A model generated the notes under the pieces. That model did not search any database and was not told the origin of the DNA. It saw only the letters and a program-made list of their open reading frames with translations. Source: Hymenobacter sp. 15J16-1T3B (GTDB lineage: Bacteria; Bacteroidota; Bacteroidia; Cytophagales; Hymenobacteraceae). From it: a stretch of 64,000 bases of DNA. The translations under genes were made by a program, and so were the position numbers. Where the stretch lies: positions 496,001-560,000 of the forward strand of contig NZ_JAJFAV010000002.1 in the NCBI RefSeq assembly GCF_020711235.1, given 5' to 3'. Shown in pieces: positions 8,338 to 17,500 of the stretch (position 1 is its first letter; each line of letters starts with the position of its first letter).

Positions 8338-9270
8338 CTAGGTGCGGGACTTGGTGGGTTTGGCCGGGGCCCTGGATTTGGGTTTCGGTGCCGGGGGTGA
8401 TGTGGCCTCGGCCTGCAGCCGGAGCATGGCCGCGGCGTAGCGCCGGCCCAGCAGCCGGGCCGAAGCCGCATCGTAGTGCAACTGGTCGCCGCGATGCCGG
8501 GTGCCCTCCGTCGTGATGTAGGCGTAGTGCGGCACGGTTTGGGCCAGGCCGGCTACGGTTGCGTTCAGCTGCACGGCCCCGGCACTGGCGCGGCGCGGGC
8601 CCAGGCTGTCGGGCCGCTCGTACTGAAACGCGGGCAACTGCGCGGCCACGAAGGGCACCGCGGGCGCGCCCAGGTCCTGGCGCAGACGGCCGATGAGCGC
8701 CGCGAGGTGCTGGGCGTAGGCCTGGCTTTTCTCGGGGCTGCTGTCGGCCTCGCCCTGGTTCCAGAGGATGCCGGCCAGCGTACCGCTCTGCAGGGCCACG
8801 CGGGCGCGGCGTAGGGCGTCGTCGTAGGGGTGGGTGTTGGTGGCCGCGTCGAGGGCGCCGGGCTGCCAGGTGCTGATGGCCGTGCCGCCCACCGCGCAGG
8901 GCACCAGGCCGATGACGGCCTCCGGCTCGGCGGCGGCCATGGCCCGGCCGAAGCTCAGCCCCGGCCCCACGCCGGCCACCGGCTTATCGAAGTGCAGCGG
9001 GTCTTTGGCCTGCTCCCACTGTCCGGCGGGGTTCAGCCGCCACACCCGGGCCGGAGCCGTGGTATCCGCGGCCTCCACCACCCCGCGCCCCGCCATGTTC
9101 GACTGCCCCAGCAGCAGGTACACCCGCAGCTGCTCCCGGCGCGCCGGCGCCGCTGCCACCGGGCGCACTTTCGGCCGCAGCCCCACGGGCACGGACGGCG
9201 CCGGCACCTGGGCCCGTGGGGCTGCGGGCAACAGCAGAGCGCCGCAAAGCAGGGCGGTGAGGCGGTTCAT
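8338..9270 (-). CDS. Sialate O-acetylesterase-like / CE6-type carbohydrate acetylesterase
   Basis: A 310-residue secreted SGNH-type esterase. It has a signal peptide (residues 1-20, ending APRAQ), a nucleophile block YLLLGQSNMAGRG with Ser57, the oxyanion/substrate block VPCAVGGTAISTW, the WNQGEAD motif typical of the DUF303/SASA family, and a C-terminal Asp-His site in GDQLHYD. The Lys/Pro-rich tail (about residues 285-310) is probably disordered. Relatives remove acetyl groups from xylan (CE6). The neighbouring GH10 and GH2 genes favour acetyl-xylan over sialic acid here. It starts 5 bases after the upstream glycosidase stop, so the two are probably translated from one mRNA. Confidence 0.88.
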   Translation of the reverse strand: MNRLTALLCGALLLPAAPRAQVPAPSVPVGLRPKVRPVAAAPARREQLRVYLLLGQSNMAGRGVVEAADTTAPARVWRLNPAGQWEQAKDPLHFDKPVAGVGPGLSFGRAMAAAEPEAVIGLVPCAVGGTAISTWQPGALDAATNTHPYDDALRRARVALQSGTLAGILWNQGEADSSPEKSQAYAQHLAALIGRLRQDLGAPAVPFVAAQLPAFQYERPDSLGPRRASAGAVQLNATVAGLAQTVPHYAYITTEGTRHRGDQLHYDAASARLLGRRYAAAMLRLQAEATSPPAPKPKSRAPAKPTKSRT

Positions 9271-9275
9271 GAGCT

Positions 9276-10745
9276 TTATTGGGTAGCGCGTTTGTCGAAA
9301 TAGTCGGCCAGGCGGTACATCTGCTGGTTCAACTCGCGCATGGGCAGCAGCAGCGGCTGGTAGGGCTCGAAGCGGTAGTTGACGATGCCCTTGTTGGCGT
9401 CGGTGTTGGAGGGCTCGGCGCCTTTCAGGGTAGGGTCGTTGTCCTGGTACTTAAACCAGTGCCAGCCCACGCAATTCTTCGATTCCAGGAGGCCCAGCGT
9501 GAAGTTCTGGTAGAACTTGCCGCGGTCGGCCTGGGTGCGCACCACCCAACCGGCGCCGGCGGTGTTGGCCAGGCCGGGGGCGTCTTCGCCCTTCACGTAC
9601 CACTCCGTCACCATAAAGGGCTTCTGGGCCAGCTTTTCCCACTCGCTCACCCACTTCGGCTCGGGTGTCCAGTGGTTGTAGTAGTTGATGCTGACCACGT
9701 CCACGTACTTGCCCGTCACTTGCATCAGCTCGGGGTAGTAGCGCTGGGCGCCGTGGAAACGGCAGCCCAAATACATGTGGTTCGGGTCGTACTTTTTCAG
9801 GGCCTTGGCCACCGTGCCGAAGTACTTGTCGGCCACGAAGGCCAGGAAGTCCTGCCGGTGCTGGTCCGTTATGGTTTCCAGGGTGATGCCGCGCTGATCG
9901 GCCCAGAGCTTGGCGGCCTGGTAGCCGGGCTCGGCCTGGGGCAGCTTGAGGTAGCCGTCGAGGTTTTTGCGCAGCAGCGGCATCTCGTTGTCGGAGAAGT
10001 AGCCGAACAGGTTCGGGTCGTCCTTGTACTTGCTGAGCTGCTGGGCGTACTGCTCGCAGAACTCCGCGAAGCCCGGGTCGAAGGCGAAGATGACGTCGTT
10101 GGGGTAGCCCTTGTGGCCGGGCTGCACGTAGGTGCCGCCGCGCTTGTCGCCGTACTTGGCCATGAAATCCAGGTTCACGGTGTAGGCCAGCGGCTTATCG
10201 GTTTTGGCGTTTTCCGCCCGGATTTCCTCGTTGGCCGACCATGCACCCGCCCCGTTGAAGCCGTTGTCGATAAACAGCTGCCGGGTTTTGCGCATCCAGC
10301 CGGCCTTGTCGCCGAATTGATCCTTCAAGGCCTGCTGGGCCCGCTCCGAGCCGTTGGCCTGCACGTTGTTCGGCGCGTTGTGCAAGAAGTAGTAGCCCTC
10401 CGGGTCCACGGCCCACCAGCGCCCGTCCACCTTCTTCACGTAGTAGAAGCCCGTGGCCGTGGTGCGCTTGTCGAGGCGCCCGCCGTACTTGCTGAGCTTG
10501 GTTTTGCCCGGCTTAAAGCCCCGCAGCTGCGCGATGGTGCGCGTGGCGTAGCTCTTGTAGGGCGAAAACGAGGCCGTGCCGTCGATTTTGGAGTTGTTGA
10601 GCGTCTTCTTCGCGTCGACGCGCAGGGTGTACTCGGTGGTGTCGAGCTGCTGGGCCTGGGCAGCGGTGAAGCCCGTGAGGAACAAGCCGCCAAGAAGCAG
10701 AAACTGACTTGCTTTTAGAACGTCATGCTGAGCTTGTCGAAGCAT
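9276..10745 (-). CDS. Agarase-like glycoside hydrolase (TIM-barrel), secreted
   Basis: A roughly 489-residue secreted protein. The signal-peptide core is FLLLGGLFLTGFTAAQA. The body contains WWAVDPEGYYFLHN, LFGYFSDNEMP (Asn-Glu acid/base candidate), VDVVSINYY, FMVTEWY (nucleophile candidate) and GWHWFKYQDND, which resemble clan-A enzymes annotated as beta-agarase or related galactan hydrolases. The exact GH family is unsure. The N-terminus is unusual: no ATG, GTG or usable start lies between the repeat element at 10721-10859 and the signal core. Translation therefore starts either at the ATG inside the repeat (10745, used here, giving a normal signal peptide) or at the ATG at 10886, which overlaps the GH2 stop as ATGA but adds 47 Arg-rich residues encoded by the repeat. 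Confidence 0.72.
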   Translation of the reverse strand: MLRQAQHDVLKASQFLLLGGLFLTGFTAAQAQQLDTTEYTLRVDAKKTLNNSKIDGTASFSPYKSYATRTIAQLRGFKPGKTKLSKYGGRLDKRTTATGFYYVKKVDGRWWAVDPEGYYFLHNAPNNVQANGSERAQQALKDQFGDKAGWMRKTRQLFIDNGFNGAGAWSANEEIRAENAKTDKPLAYTVNLDFMAKYGDKRGGTYVQPGHKGYPNDVIFAFDPGFAEFCEQYAQQLSKYKDDPNLFGYFSDNEMPLLRKNLDGYLKLPQAEPGYQAAKLWADQRGITLETITDQHRQDFLAFVADKYFGTVAKALKKYDPNHMYLGCRFHGAQRYYPELMQVTGKYVDVVSINYYNHWTPEPKWVSEWEKLAQKPFMVTEWYVKGEDAPGLANTAGAGWVVRTQADRGKFYQNFTLGLLESKNCVGWHWFKYQDNDPTLKGAEPSNTDANKGIVNYRFEPYQPLLLPMRELNQQMYRLADYFDKRATQ

Positions 10746-10859
10746 CTTTACCGCTTCGTTGGAGCCCAACGTGCGCTTCCCCCCCCGGCCCCCTCTCCGA
10801 ACAGGAGAGGGGGAGTCTGGCGGCAGCCCGCGAGATGCTTCGACAAGCGCAGCATGACG
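10721..10859. repeat. Dispersed inverted-repeat element, copy 2, at a gene start
   Basis: Outer arms CGTCATGCTGAGCTTGTCG and their near-complement (CGACAAGCGCAGCATGACG) bound 139 bp. Inside is a second palindrome, CCCCCTCTCC (10789-10798) and GGAGAGGGGG (10804-10813). It is a variant of the elements at 915-1019 and 61723-61832. It lies across the 5' end of the agarase-like gene and stays open in that frame. Confidence 0.85.
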
Positions 10860-10882
10860 GTGTTGATTCGGGTTCAGCTTAT

Positions 10883-12751
10883 TCATTTTCCGTCGTATTT
10901 CTGGGCCATCTGGCGGTAGTACTCCTGCAGCACGTAGAAAGCCTTTTTCTTCGTGCCGGTGCTCGAAATCAGGCCTTTGCGGTTGAAACCCTGTTGGTAC
11001 ACCGGGTGCTGCCGGCGGGTGGCGCGGAAGTCGGCCAGAATCCACGGCGTCATGCCGCGCAGGTTCTTGATGGTGCTCAGCATCTTGATCTGCTGCTGGT
11101 ACAGCGCCTCCTGGTACTCTTCGCTCCAGCGCGTGTCCGCGTCGGCGTGGTAGCCACCCAGCGCGTCGCCGCCAAACTCGCTGATGGTGACGGGCTTGTT
11201 GTACTTGATGTCGAAGGTGTACTTGGTAATTTCGCTGGGCTTGCCGCCCCAGTACCAGCCGGCGTACTCGTTGATGCTGGTCAAATCCAGGTACTCGCCC
11301 AGCGGGTCGTCCACATGGATGACATTGTCGGGGGTGCGGTGCAGCTCCAGGGCGGCCGAAATCAGGCGGGTGTCGTCGAGGCTGCGGGCTTTCTGGGCCA
11401 GGCTGCTCATGAATTTCAGGCGCGGCTCGCTCAGCGGCGTTTCATTGCCGATGCTCCACACGACCACGCTGGCGCGGTTTTTCCCGAGCGAAATCAGGTC
11501 GGTGAGCTGCTGTTCGGCGTTTTGGTAGGTAGCGGGGTTCTGCCAGGCAATGGTCCAGTACACCGGCACCTCGCCCCACACCAGCAGGCCCATTTCGTCG
11601 GCCAGCTTGAGCATGGTTTCGTTGTGCGGGTAGTGGGCCAAGCGCACGTAGTTGCAGCCCAGCTCCTTGGCCCAGGTCAGCAGCATGCGCAGGTCCCCCT
11701 CGCCCCGGGCCCGGCCCGGAATCAGCGGATTCTCGTCGTGCATCGAGATGCCGCGCATGAAAATCGACTTGCCGTTGAGCAGAATGTCGGCGCCCTTGGT
11801 TTCGATGGTGCGGAAGCCGATGCGGTCCTGCACCTGGTCGGCGCCGGTGCTCAAGGTCACGGCGTACAGCTTGGGCTGCTGCGGCGACCAAAGCGTGAGC
11901 TTCTTGGCCGGCACCGAGAACGTGGCGCGGCCTTCCGCGTCGGTTTTCACCTGCTGGGTGAGCTTGGCCTCCGGAATGCTCAGCGTCACCGTCTGGCCTG
12001 CGCGGCCCTCGCCGGTGAGCTGCACGTAGCCGGCCAGCTTGCCCATATCACCCTTGGCCAGCTGCACTTTGTAGTCGCTGATGAAGGTGGCGGGCGTTTC
12101 GGCCACGAACACGTCCCGCGTCATGCCGCCGTAGTTCCACCAGTCGGTGTTGATGGTCGGCACCTCGTCGGGGCGGCGGGTGTTGTCGGCTTTCACCACC
12201 ACGAAGTTCTCGCCGCTGGGGTCGAGCCGGTCGGTGATGTCGAACTGAATCGGGGTGAAGCCGCCCTTGTGCATGCCCAGCTTCTTGCCGTTCAAGTACA
12301 CGTGCGCCTCGTAGTTGATGGCCCCGAAATACAGGTGGTAGCGCTTGCCGGCCGTGGGCTTCAGCGAGAAGCTTTTCTTGTACCAGATGGTGCCCTCGTA
12401 GTAGAGCAGCTCCGGCCGCTGGGAGTTCCAGTCGCCGGGCACCTGCAGGGCGTCGGCGTGGTCAAAGTCGTACTCGATCAGCTCGGTTTCCTGCCGGGAG
12501 CTGGGCTTCTGGTTGTCGTAGTAGCCGCCCTTGCCGCTTTTCGACTGATCAAAAGCCTCCCGGCGGTAGTCGTAGAAGCCGTTTTCGTAGGGGTCGATGA
12601 TGTAGTTCCAGCGGCCGTTCAGGCTAAGCACCCGGCGGCCGGGCGCGTTTTGCAGCAGGGCCGATTGGGCCTGCCCCGGCTGGGCAGTGAAAGCGCCGGC
12701 CAGCAGCAGGGCCGCGGCGGCCAGCGTCTTCAGCGAGGAGGAGAAAGTCAT
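10883..12751 (-). CDS. GH2 glycosidase, beta-glucuronidase-like
   Basis: A 622-residue secreted enzyme with a signal peptide at 1-28 (ending PGQAQ). It has the GH2 sugar-binding jelly roll (about 40-220), an immunoglobulin-like domain (220-315) and a catalytic barrel (320-615). The acid/base Glu437 is in WSIGNE and the nucleophile Glu525 in ISEFGGDALGG. The segment after the nucleophile (WSEEYQEALYQQQ) resembles beta-glucuronidases (SEYGAD..., TEEYQ...) more than LacZ-type beta-galactosidases. Downstream uxuA and the mannonate oxidoreductase agree with release of glucuronate. A beta-galactosidase activity cannot be excluded. It starts 181 bp after the SusD stop, across two palindromes. Confidence 0.88.
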   Translation of the reverse strand: MTFSSSLKTLAAAALLLAGAFTAQPGQAQSALLQNAPGRRVLSLNGRWNYIIDPYENGFYDYRREAFDQSKSGKGGYYDNQKPSSRQETELIEYDFDHADALQVPGDWNSQRPELLYYEGTIWYKKSFSLKPTAGKRYHLYFGAINYEAHVYLNGKKLGMHKGGFTPIQFDITDRLDPSGENFVVVKADNTRRPDEVPTINTDWWNYGGMTRDVFVAETPATFISDYKVQLAKGDMGKLAGYVQLTGEGRAGQTVTLSIPEAKLTQQVKTDAEGRATFSVPAKKLTLWSPQQPKLYAVTLSTGADQVQDRIGFRTIETKGADILLNGKSIFMRGISMHDENPLIPGRARGEGDLRMLLTWAKELGCNYVRLAHYPHNETMLKLADEMGLLVWGEVPVYWTIAWQNPATYQNAEQQLTDLISLGKNRASVVVWSIGNETPLSEPRLKFMSSLAQKARSLDDTRLISAALELHRTPDNVIHVDDPLGEYLDLTSINEYAGWYWGGKPSEITKYTFDIKYNKPVTISEFGGDALGGYHADADTRWSEEYQEALYQQQIKMLSTIKNLRGMTPWILADFRATRRQHPVYQQGFNRKGLISSTGTKKKAFYVLQEYYRQMAQKYDGK

Positions 12752-12799
12752 TAAGCGGGTGTTGGGGAGGAAAGCGGAATGCGTAAGCGAAGGGTAGTG

Positions 12800-12819
12800 C
12801 CCTCCTGCGCGCAGGAGGG
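12800..12819. repeat. Perfect 20-bp palindrome
   Basis: CCCTCCTGCGCGCAGGAGGG is self-complementary and lies in the susD-GH2 gap, 48 bases before the GH2 start. It could form a hairpin that attenuates or stabilises the mRNA between the transporter and enzyme genes. Confidence 0.6.
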
Positions 12820-12890
12820 GTAAGTGAATCAGCGCGAGCAATAAGCGGGTAGCAAATCGGGGTAGCAAGGGGCGTGGTCAGGGCCCCTGG

Positions 12891-12912
12891 CCCCGCCTCG
12901 GCGGAGGCGGGG
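12891..12912 (-). terminator. GC hairpin after susD (attenuator-like)
   Basis: CCCCGCCTC and GAGGCGGGG form a 9-bp stem with a 4-nt loop, 20 bases beyond the susD stop. There is no clear T tract, so partial termination or 3'-end protection of susCD mRNA is more likely than full termination. Confidence 0.5.
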
Positions 12913-12931
12913 CGCTAGCGGTATAGGTTTA

Positions 12932-14446
12932 TTAGTAGCCCGGGTTCTGGCTCAGAATCGGGTTGGTCTGGATTTCCTGCACCGGGATGGGGAACAGCAA
13001 GTCGTTCTGGTCGATGCGGATGGAGGAGTTGTTGCGGGCAAAGAAGGCGTTCATCACCGGAATGGCGCGGTCGGTGCGCACCAGGTCAAACCAGCGGTGG
13101 CCTTCGAAGCTCAGTTCCAGGCGACGCTCCAGCTCGATGCGGCTGCGCAGGGCTTCCTTGCTGATGCTGGCCGGCAGGTCCACGGTGGCGTTGGCGGTGT
13201 TCACCGGCAAGTTGCGCGAGCGGCGAATCACCTGGTTGATGGCCGTCAGGGCCGGGGCGGTGGGGCCGCTCTGCTCGTTCACGGCCTCGGCGTACATCAG
13301 CAGCACGTCGGCGTGGCGCAGCACAATCCAGTCGTTTTCCGCGTCGGTGGCGCTGGTGGGCGTGTCGATGTACTTTTTGGTGTAGTAGCCCAGCGTGGTG
13401 GCGGCGCCGGCGGGCAGCACGTAAGAGGTGGCCGCGCGCACATCGGTGCTGCCGCTGGCCGTGAAGGCCGCAATCAGGTCCGGGTCCACGGTGTTGAACT
13501 GCTGCCCGGTGAAGGCCGCGCCCAGCAGCGCCGTGCTCTGCGCCGTGCTGTAGGCGGGCATAAACCAGGTGGTGAAGGCGCTGCCCAGCCCCAGCGTGCC
13601 CTTGGTGTAGCGCGCCGCGAAGATGATTTCGTTGTTCAGCTCGTTGTTGGTGGCGAAGATATTGGCGTAGGTAGCCTGCAGCGAGTAGGTAGTGCCGGTG
13701 GCCAGGGCCTGCAGCTTATTGGCCGCGTCCTGGTAGCGCTTCTGGGTGAGGTACACCTTGCCGAGCAGGGCCGTGGCGGCGCCCTTGGTGGCGCGGCCCA
13801 GGTTGTTGCCGGTCTGCGTCACGGGCAGGTTGTTTTCGGCAAATTCCAGGTCGGCAATGATCTGCGCGTACACCTCGGCCGTGGGCTTGCGCCCAAACTG
13901 GTAGGCGTCCGGAATCGACTCGATTTCCTGGGTCACCAGCGGAATATCACCCCAGATGCGCACGGCGTTGAAGTAGGTCAAGGCCCGGATAAAGCGCACC
14001 TCGCCGTAGTAGCGGTTGCGGGTGGCCTCGGTGAGCTTCACGCCGCCGGCGCGGCTGAGCACGATGTTGCAGCGGGCAATGGCACGGTAGGTCGACAGCC
14101 AGTAGCTCTGCACGTGCTGGTTGTCGCTGACCAGGGTGAAGTCGTTGAACTCGTTGAGCCGCTCGCCGGAGGTAACGGTGTAGCTGTTGTCCGACGGGAT
14201 TTCGGCGAAGACAAACCAGCCGCGGCTGCCGCCCGAGCGGCCGTACAAATCCTGCAGCGAGGAGTAGGCCGCCGTCACCCCGTTGAGGATGCTCAGGGAG
14301 TCCTGGTAGCTCTCGGTGGTGGGCACCCGAGTGGGGTCGTTCAGCTCCAGGAATTCTTTGTCGCAGGACGAGGTGCCGAAGGCCAGCGCGCCGAGCAGCG
14401 CCGCCAAACCAGTCCCGGTGAGTATGTTTTTGTAGTTGAAAGTCAT
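12932..14446 (-). CDS. SusD/RagB-family nutrient-binding outer membrane lipoprotein
   Basis: A 504-residue surface glycan-binding lipoprotein paired with the SusC-like gene upstream. The lipoprotein signal ends in FGTSSC with Cys28. SusD features seen are the EFLELNDPTRVPTTESY start, YGEVRFIRALTYFNAVRIWGDIPLVT in the TPR region, KGAATALLGKVYLTQKRY, VLRHADVLLMYAEAVNE and the C-terminal LELSFEGHRWFDLVRT with LFPIPVQEIQTNP. It would bind oligosaccharides and hand them to the TonB-dependent channel. It starts 117 bp after the SusC stop. Confidence 0.96.
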   Translation of the reverse strand: MTFNYKNILTGTGLAALLGALAFGTSSCDKEFLELNDPTRVPTTESYQDSLSILNGVTAAYSSLQDLYGRSGGSRGWFVFAEIPSDNSYTVTSGERLNEFNDFTLVSDNQHVQSYWLSTYRAIARCNIVLSRAGGVKLTEATRNRYYGEVRFIRALTYFNAVRIWGDIPLVTQEIESIPDAYQFGRKPTAEVYAQIIADLEFAENNLPVTQTGNNLGRATKGAATALLGKVYLTQKRYQDAANKLQALATGTTYSLQATYANIFATNNELNNEIIFAARYTKGTLGLGSAFTTWFMPAYSTAQSTALLGAAFTGQQFNTVDPDLIAAFTASGSTDVRAATSYVLPAGAATTLGYYTKKYIDTPTSATDAENDWIVLRHADVLLMYAEAVNEQSGPTAPALTAINQVIRRSRNLPVNTANATVDLPASISKEALRSRIELERRLELSFEGHRWFDLVRTDRAIPVMNAFFARNNSSIRIDQNDLLFPIPVQEIQTNPILSQNPGY

Positions 14447-14563
14447 GGTGGGAAGGGAGATTGTAGTGCTTGGTTGGTAGTGCGCGGTGCTAGGGCTGTT
14501 CAGGGCCGATTCAGATCAAAAGGAGTATGAACGACCTAAGCACCACCCACTAAGCACTATTGA

Positions 14564-17500
14564 TTAGAAGCCAACTTGCACGCCCACGGTGAGGGTGCGG
14601 TTCATCGGGTACGAGCCCTGGTCCACGCCGTAAGTGGGGTTGGTGGTGTTGCCGTAGTTGTTGGCTTCGGGGTTGTAGCCCACGTACTTGGTGAAGGTGT
14701 AGAGGTTCTGCACCGAGGTGTAGATGCTCGCGCTCTGCAGGCTGGCCTTCTTGGCCCAGTCGGCGGGCAGGTTGTAGCGCAGGGTGATGTTGCGCACGCG
14801 CAGGAAGGAAGCGTCGTGGATGAAGTAGGAGTTGAACACCGTGCGCAGGGAGCCGGATGAGGTGGCGCGGGGCGTTTTGCCGTCGCCGGGCTCCTCGGGG
14901 CTGCGCCAGCGGTCCACCAGCGCCACGCGGCCGTTGGTCTGGCCCGGCGAGTTGAAGGTGTACCGGTCGCCGCCGTAGAGCACGTCGTTGCCCTGCGAGC
15001 CTTGCAGCGTCACGGCCAAGGACAGCGCCTTGTAGCCGAAGGTGTTCTGCAGGCCGTAGGTGAAGTCGGGGAAGGGGTTGCCGATGACGCCGATGTCGTT
15101 GGTGTCAATCTTGCCGTCCCCGTTTTTGTCCTTGAATTTGAAGTCGCCGGGCACCACGGCCTGGTTGCTGGCCGTCCACTTCGGGCTGCTGTCCACGTCG
15201 GCTTGGTCGCGGTACACGCCTTCCTGCTCGTAGCCGTAGAACACGCCCAACGGCTGGCCCGGCACCACCCGGATGGAACCGGTGTAGCCAAACACCGCGT
15301 CGAAGGTAATCTGCTCGTTGGCGCCCGAGAGGGCCATTACCTGGTTGCGGTTCAAGGAGAAGTTGGCCGCGGTGCTCCAGGTGAAGGCCCCGTCCACGAG
15401 GTTGGCCGTGTTCAGCTGCACTTCCAGGCCGCGGTTGCGCACCTCACCCACGTTGGCCAGGGCCCGCGAGGAGTAGCCGAGCACGGCCGGAATGTTGCGG
15501 TTCAGCAGCAGGTCGGTGGTGTTGCGCTGGTAGGCGGCCACCGTCAGGTAAATCCGGTCCCGCCACAGGCCCAGGTCGAAGCCGGCGTCGAACTGCGTGT
15601 TGGTTTCCCAGCCCAGGTTGCGCAGGGCCACGCCGTTGGGCGAGAAGCCGTAGTTGCGGGTGCCGTTGCCGGCGCCGAACACGTAGTTGGCCGCCGTCTG
15701 GTAGCTCTGGTAGTTGTAGTCGCCGATGTTGTTGTTGCCGGTCACGCCGTAGGAGGCGCGCAGCTTCAGCTCCGAAATCGTGGGAATGGCCTTGATGAAA
15801 TTCTCTTCGCCCACGCGCCAGGCCAACGCCACCGAGGGGAAGGTGGCGTAGCGGTTGTCGGGCCCGAAGCGCGACGAGCCGTCGGTGCGCAGCGCGGCCG
15901 TCAGGATGTAGCGCTCCTTGAAGGCGTAGTCGAGGCGGCCGAAGATGGAGGTAAGCGAGTTGGCCGCGTAGTTGGCCTGCCCGAACAGCTGCCCGGCGGC
16001 CGTGGCGTACTCGATGTCGGTGGTGGTGTAGGTGCCGGTCTGGCCGAGCACCGTGCTGCCCTCGTTGGTGTTGCGCTGGGCCGAGTAGCCCGCCAGCAGG
16101 GTCAGGTTGTGGTCGGTGCCGAACGCGCGGTTATACGTGGCCGTGTTTTCCCACACCCAGTTCAGGTTGGTGTTGTTCTGCTGGCGTGCATCGATGTTGG
16201 CCAGCACCGGGTTCGAGAGGTTGGCGGCGGCGTTGCTTACCGTGCCCAGCGTGGCCGGCACGTAGATGGCGCGGCGCGAGTTGAGCAGCTCCGCCCCGAA
16301 GTTGGTGCGGATGTTCAGGCCCTTGATGATTTCAAAGTCCAGGAACGAGGAGCCCAGGGCGCGTACGGCGCTGTTGCGGTCCTTGTACAGGTCGATAACG
16401 GCCAGCGGGCTGAGCAAGTCGCCGGGGGTGGTCAGGCCCACGCCCGCGTTGCGGATGGCGCCGTAGTCGCCGTTGGCCAGGCGCGCCGGCACCACGGGCG
16501 GCGCAATCAGGGCCGCCGTCACGATGGCCGTTTCGCCGCCGGGGCCGCCGCCCGAGATGTTGCCGCCGTTGTAGCTGCCCGAAATTGGCTTCACGTCGGT
16601 GCGCGAGAAGTTCGGCGCCAGGCTCAGGCCCAGCTTCAGCTTGTTGCTCAGCTGCGCGTCGTAGTTGGCGCGCAGCGAAAACCGGTCGTAGCCGGTGTTT
16701 TTGATGACGCCGGTTTGCTTGAAGTAGCCGCCCGAGATGTAGAAGCGCGACTTGTCGGTGCCGCCCGAGGCCGACAGCTGGTACTGCTGCTGCACGCCGG
16801 TGCCGAAGATTTCGTCCTGCCAGTCGGTGTTGGCCAGCTCGGGCGCGCCGGGCTGCAGCTGGGCCGGAATGGCGCGGTTGCCGTTGTTGAACGACTCGCG
16901 CAGGTAGTCCAGGTACTGGTCGCGGTCCATCAGGTCCACCTTCTTGGCCACCTGAATAATGCCGGTGTTGGCCGTGAAGTTGAAGCGCGTCTTGCCGTCG
17001 TTGCGCCCGCGTTTCGTGGTTACGATGACGATGCCGTTGCCGCCGCGCGAGCCGTAGATGGCGCAGGCCGCCGCGTCCTTCAGGATCTGAATGCTCTGAA
17101 TGTCGGCGGGCGGAATCTGGTTGTAGCTATCCGAGCTGTTGAGCGGGTAACCGTCAACCACGTACAGCGGGGAGTTGCCGGCCGAAATCGAGCCCAGGCC
17201 GCGGATGCGGATGACGGCGCCGGCGCCCGGCTCGCCCGAGGGCTCCGTCACCTGCGCGCCGGCCACCAGGCCCACCAGCGCCTCGTTGGGCGAGGCCACC
17301 GGCAGCAGCTCCACTTCCTTGGCCGAAATGGAGGCAATGGAGGTGCTCAGCAGCTTTTTCTCCTGCACGCCGTAGCCCACCACCACCACTTCGCTCAGCG
17401 TCTTGTTGTCGGGCTGCAAGGTCACGCCCACGGTGCTGCGGCCGCTCACCGGTACTTCCTGCGCCAGGTAGCCGATAAAGCTGAATACCAGCGTCGCACC

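Noticed and set aside
10770-10815. Possible Rho-independent terminator of GC-rich type
   Set aside because: The CCCCCTCTCC/GGAGAGGGGG palindrome is part of the dispersed repeat element and lacks a T tract in either direction.
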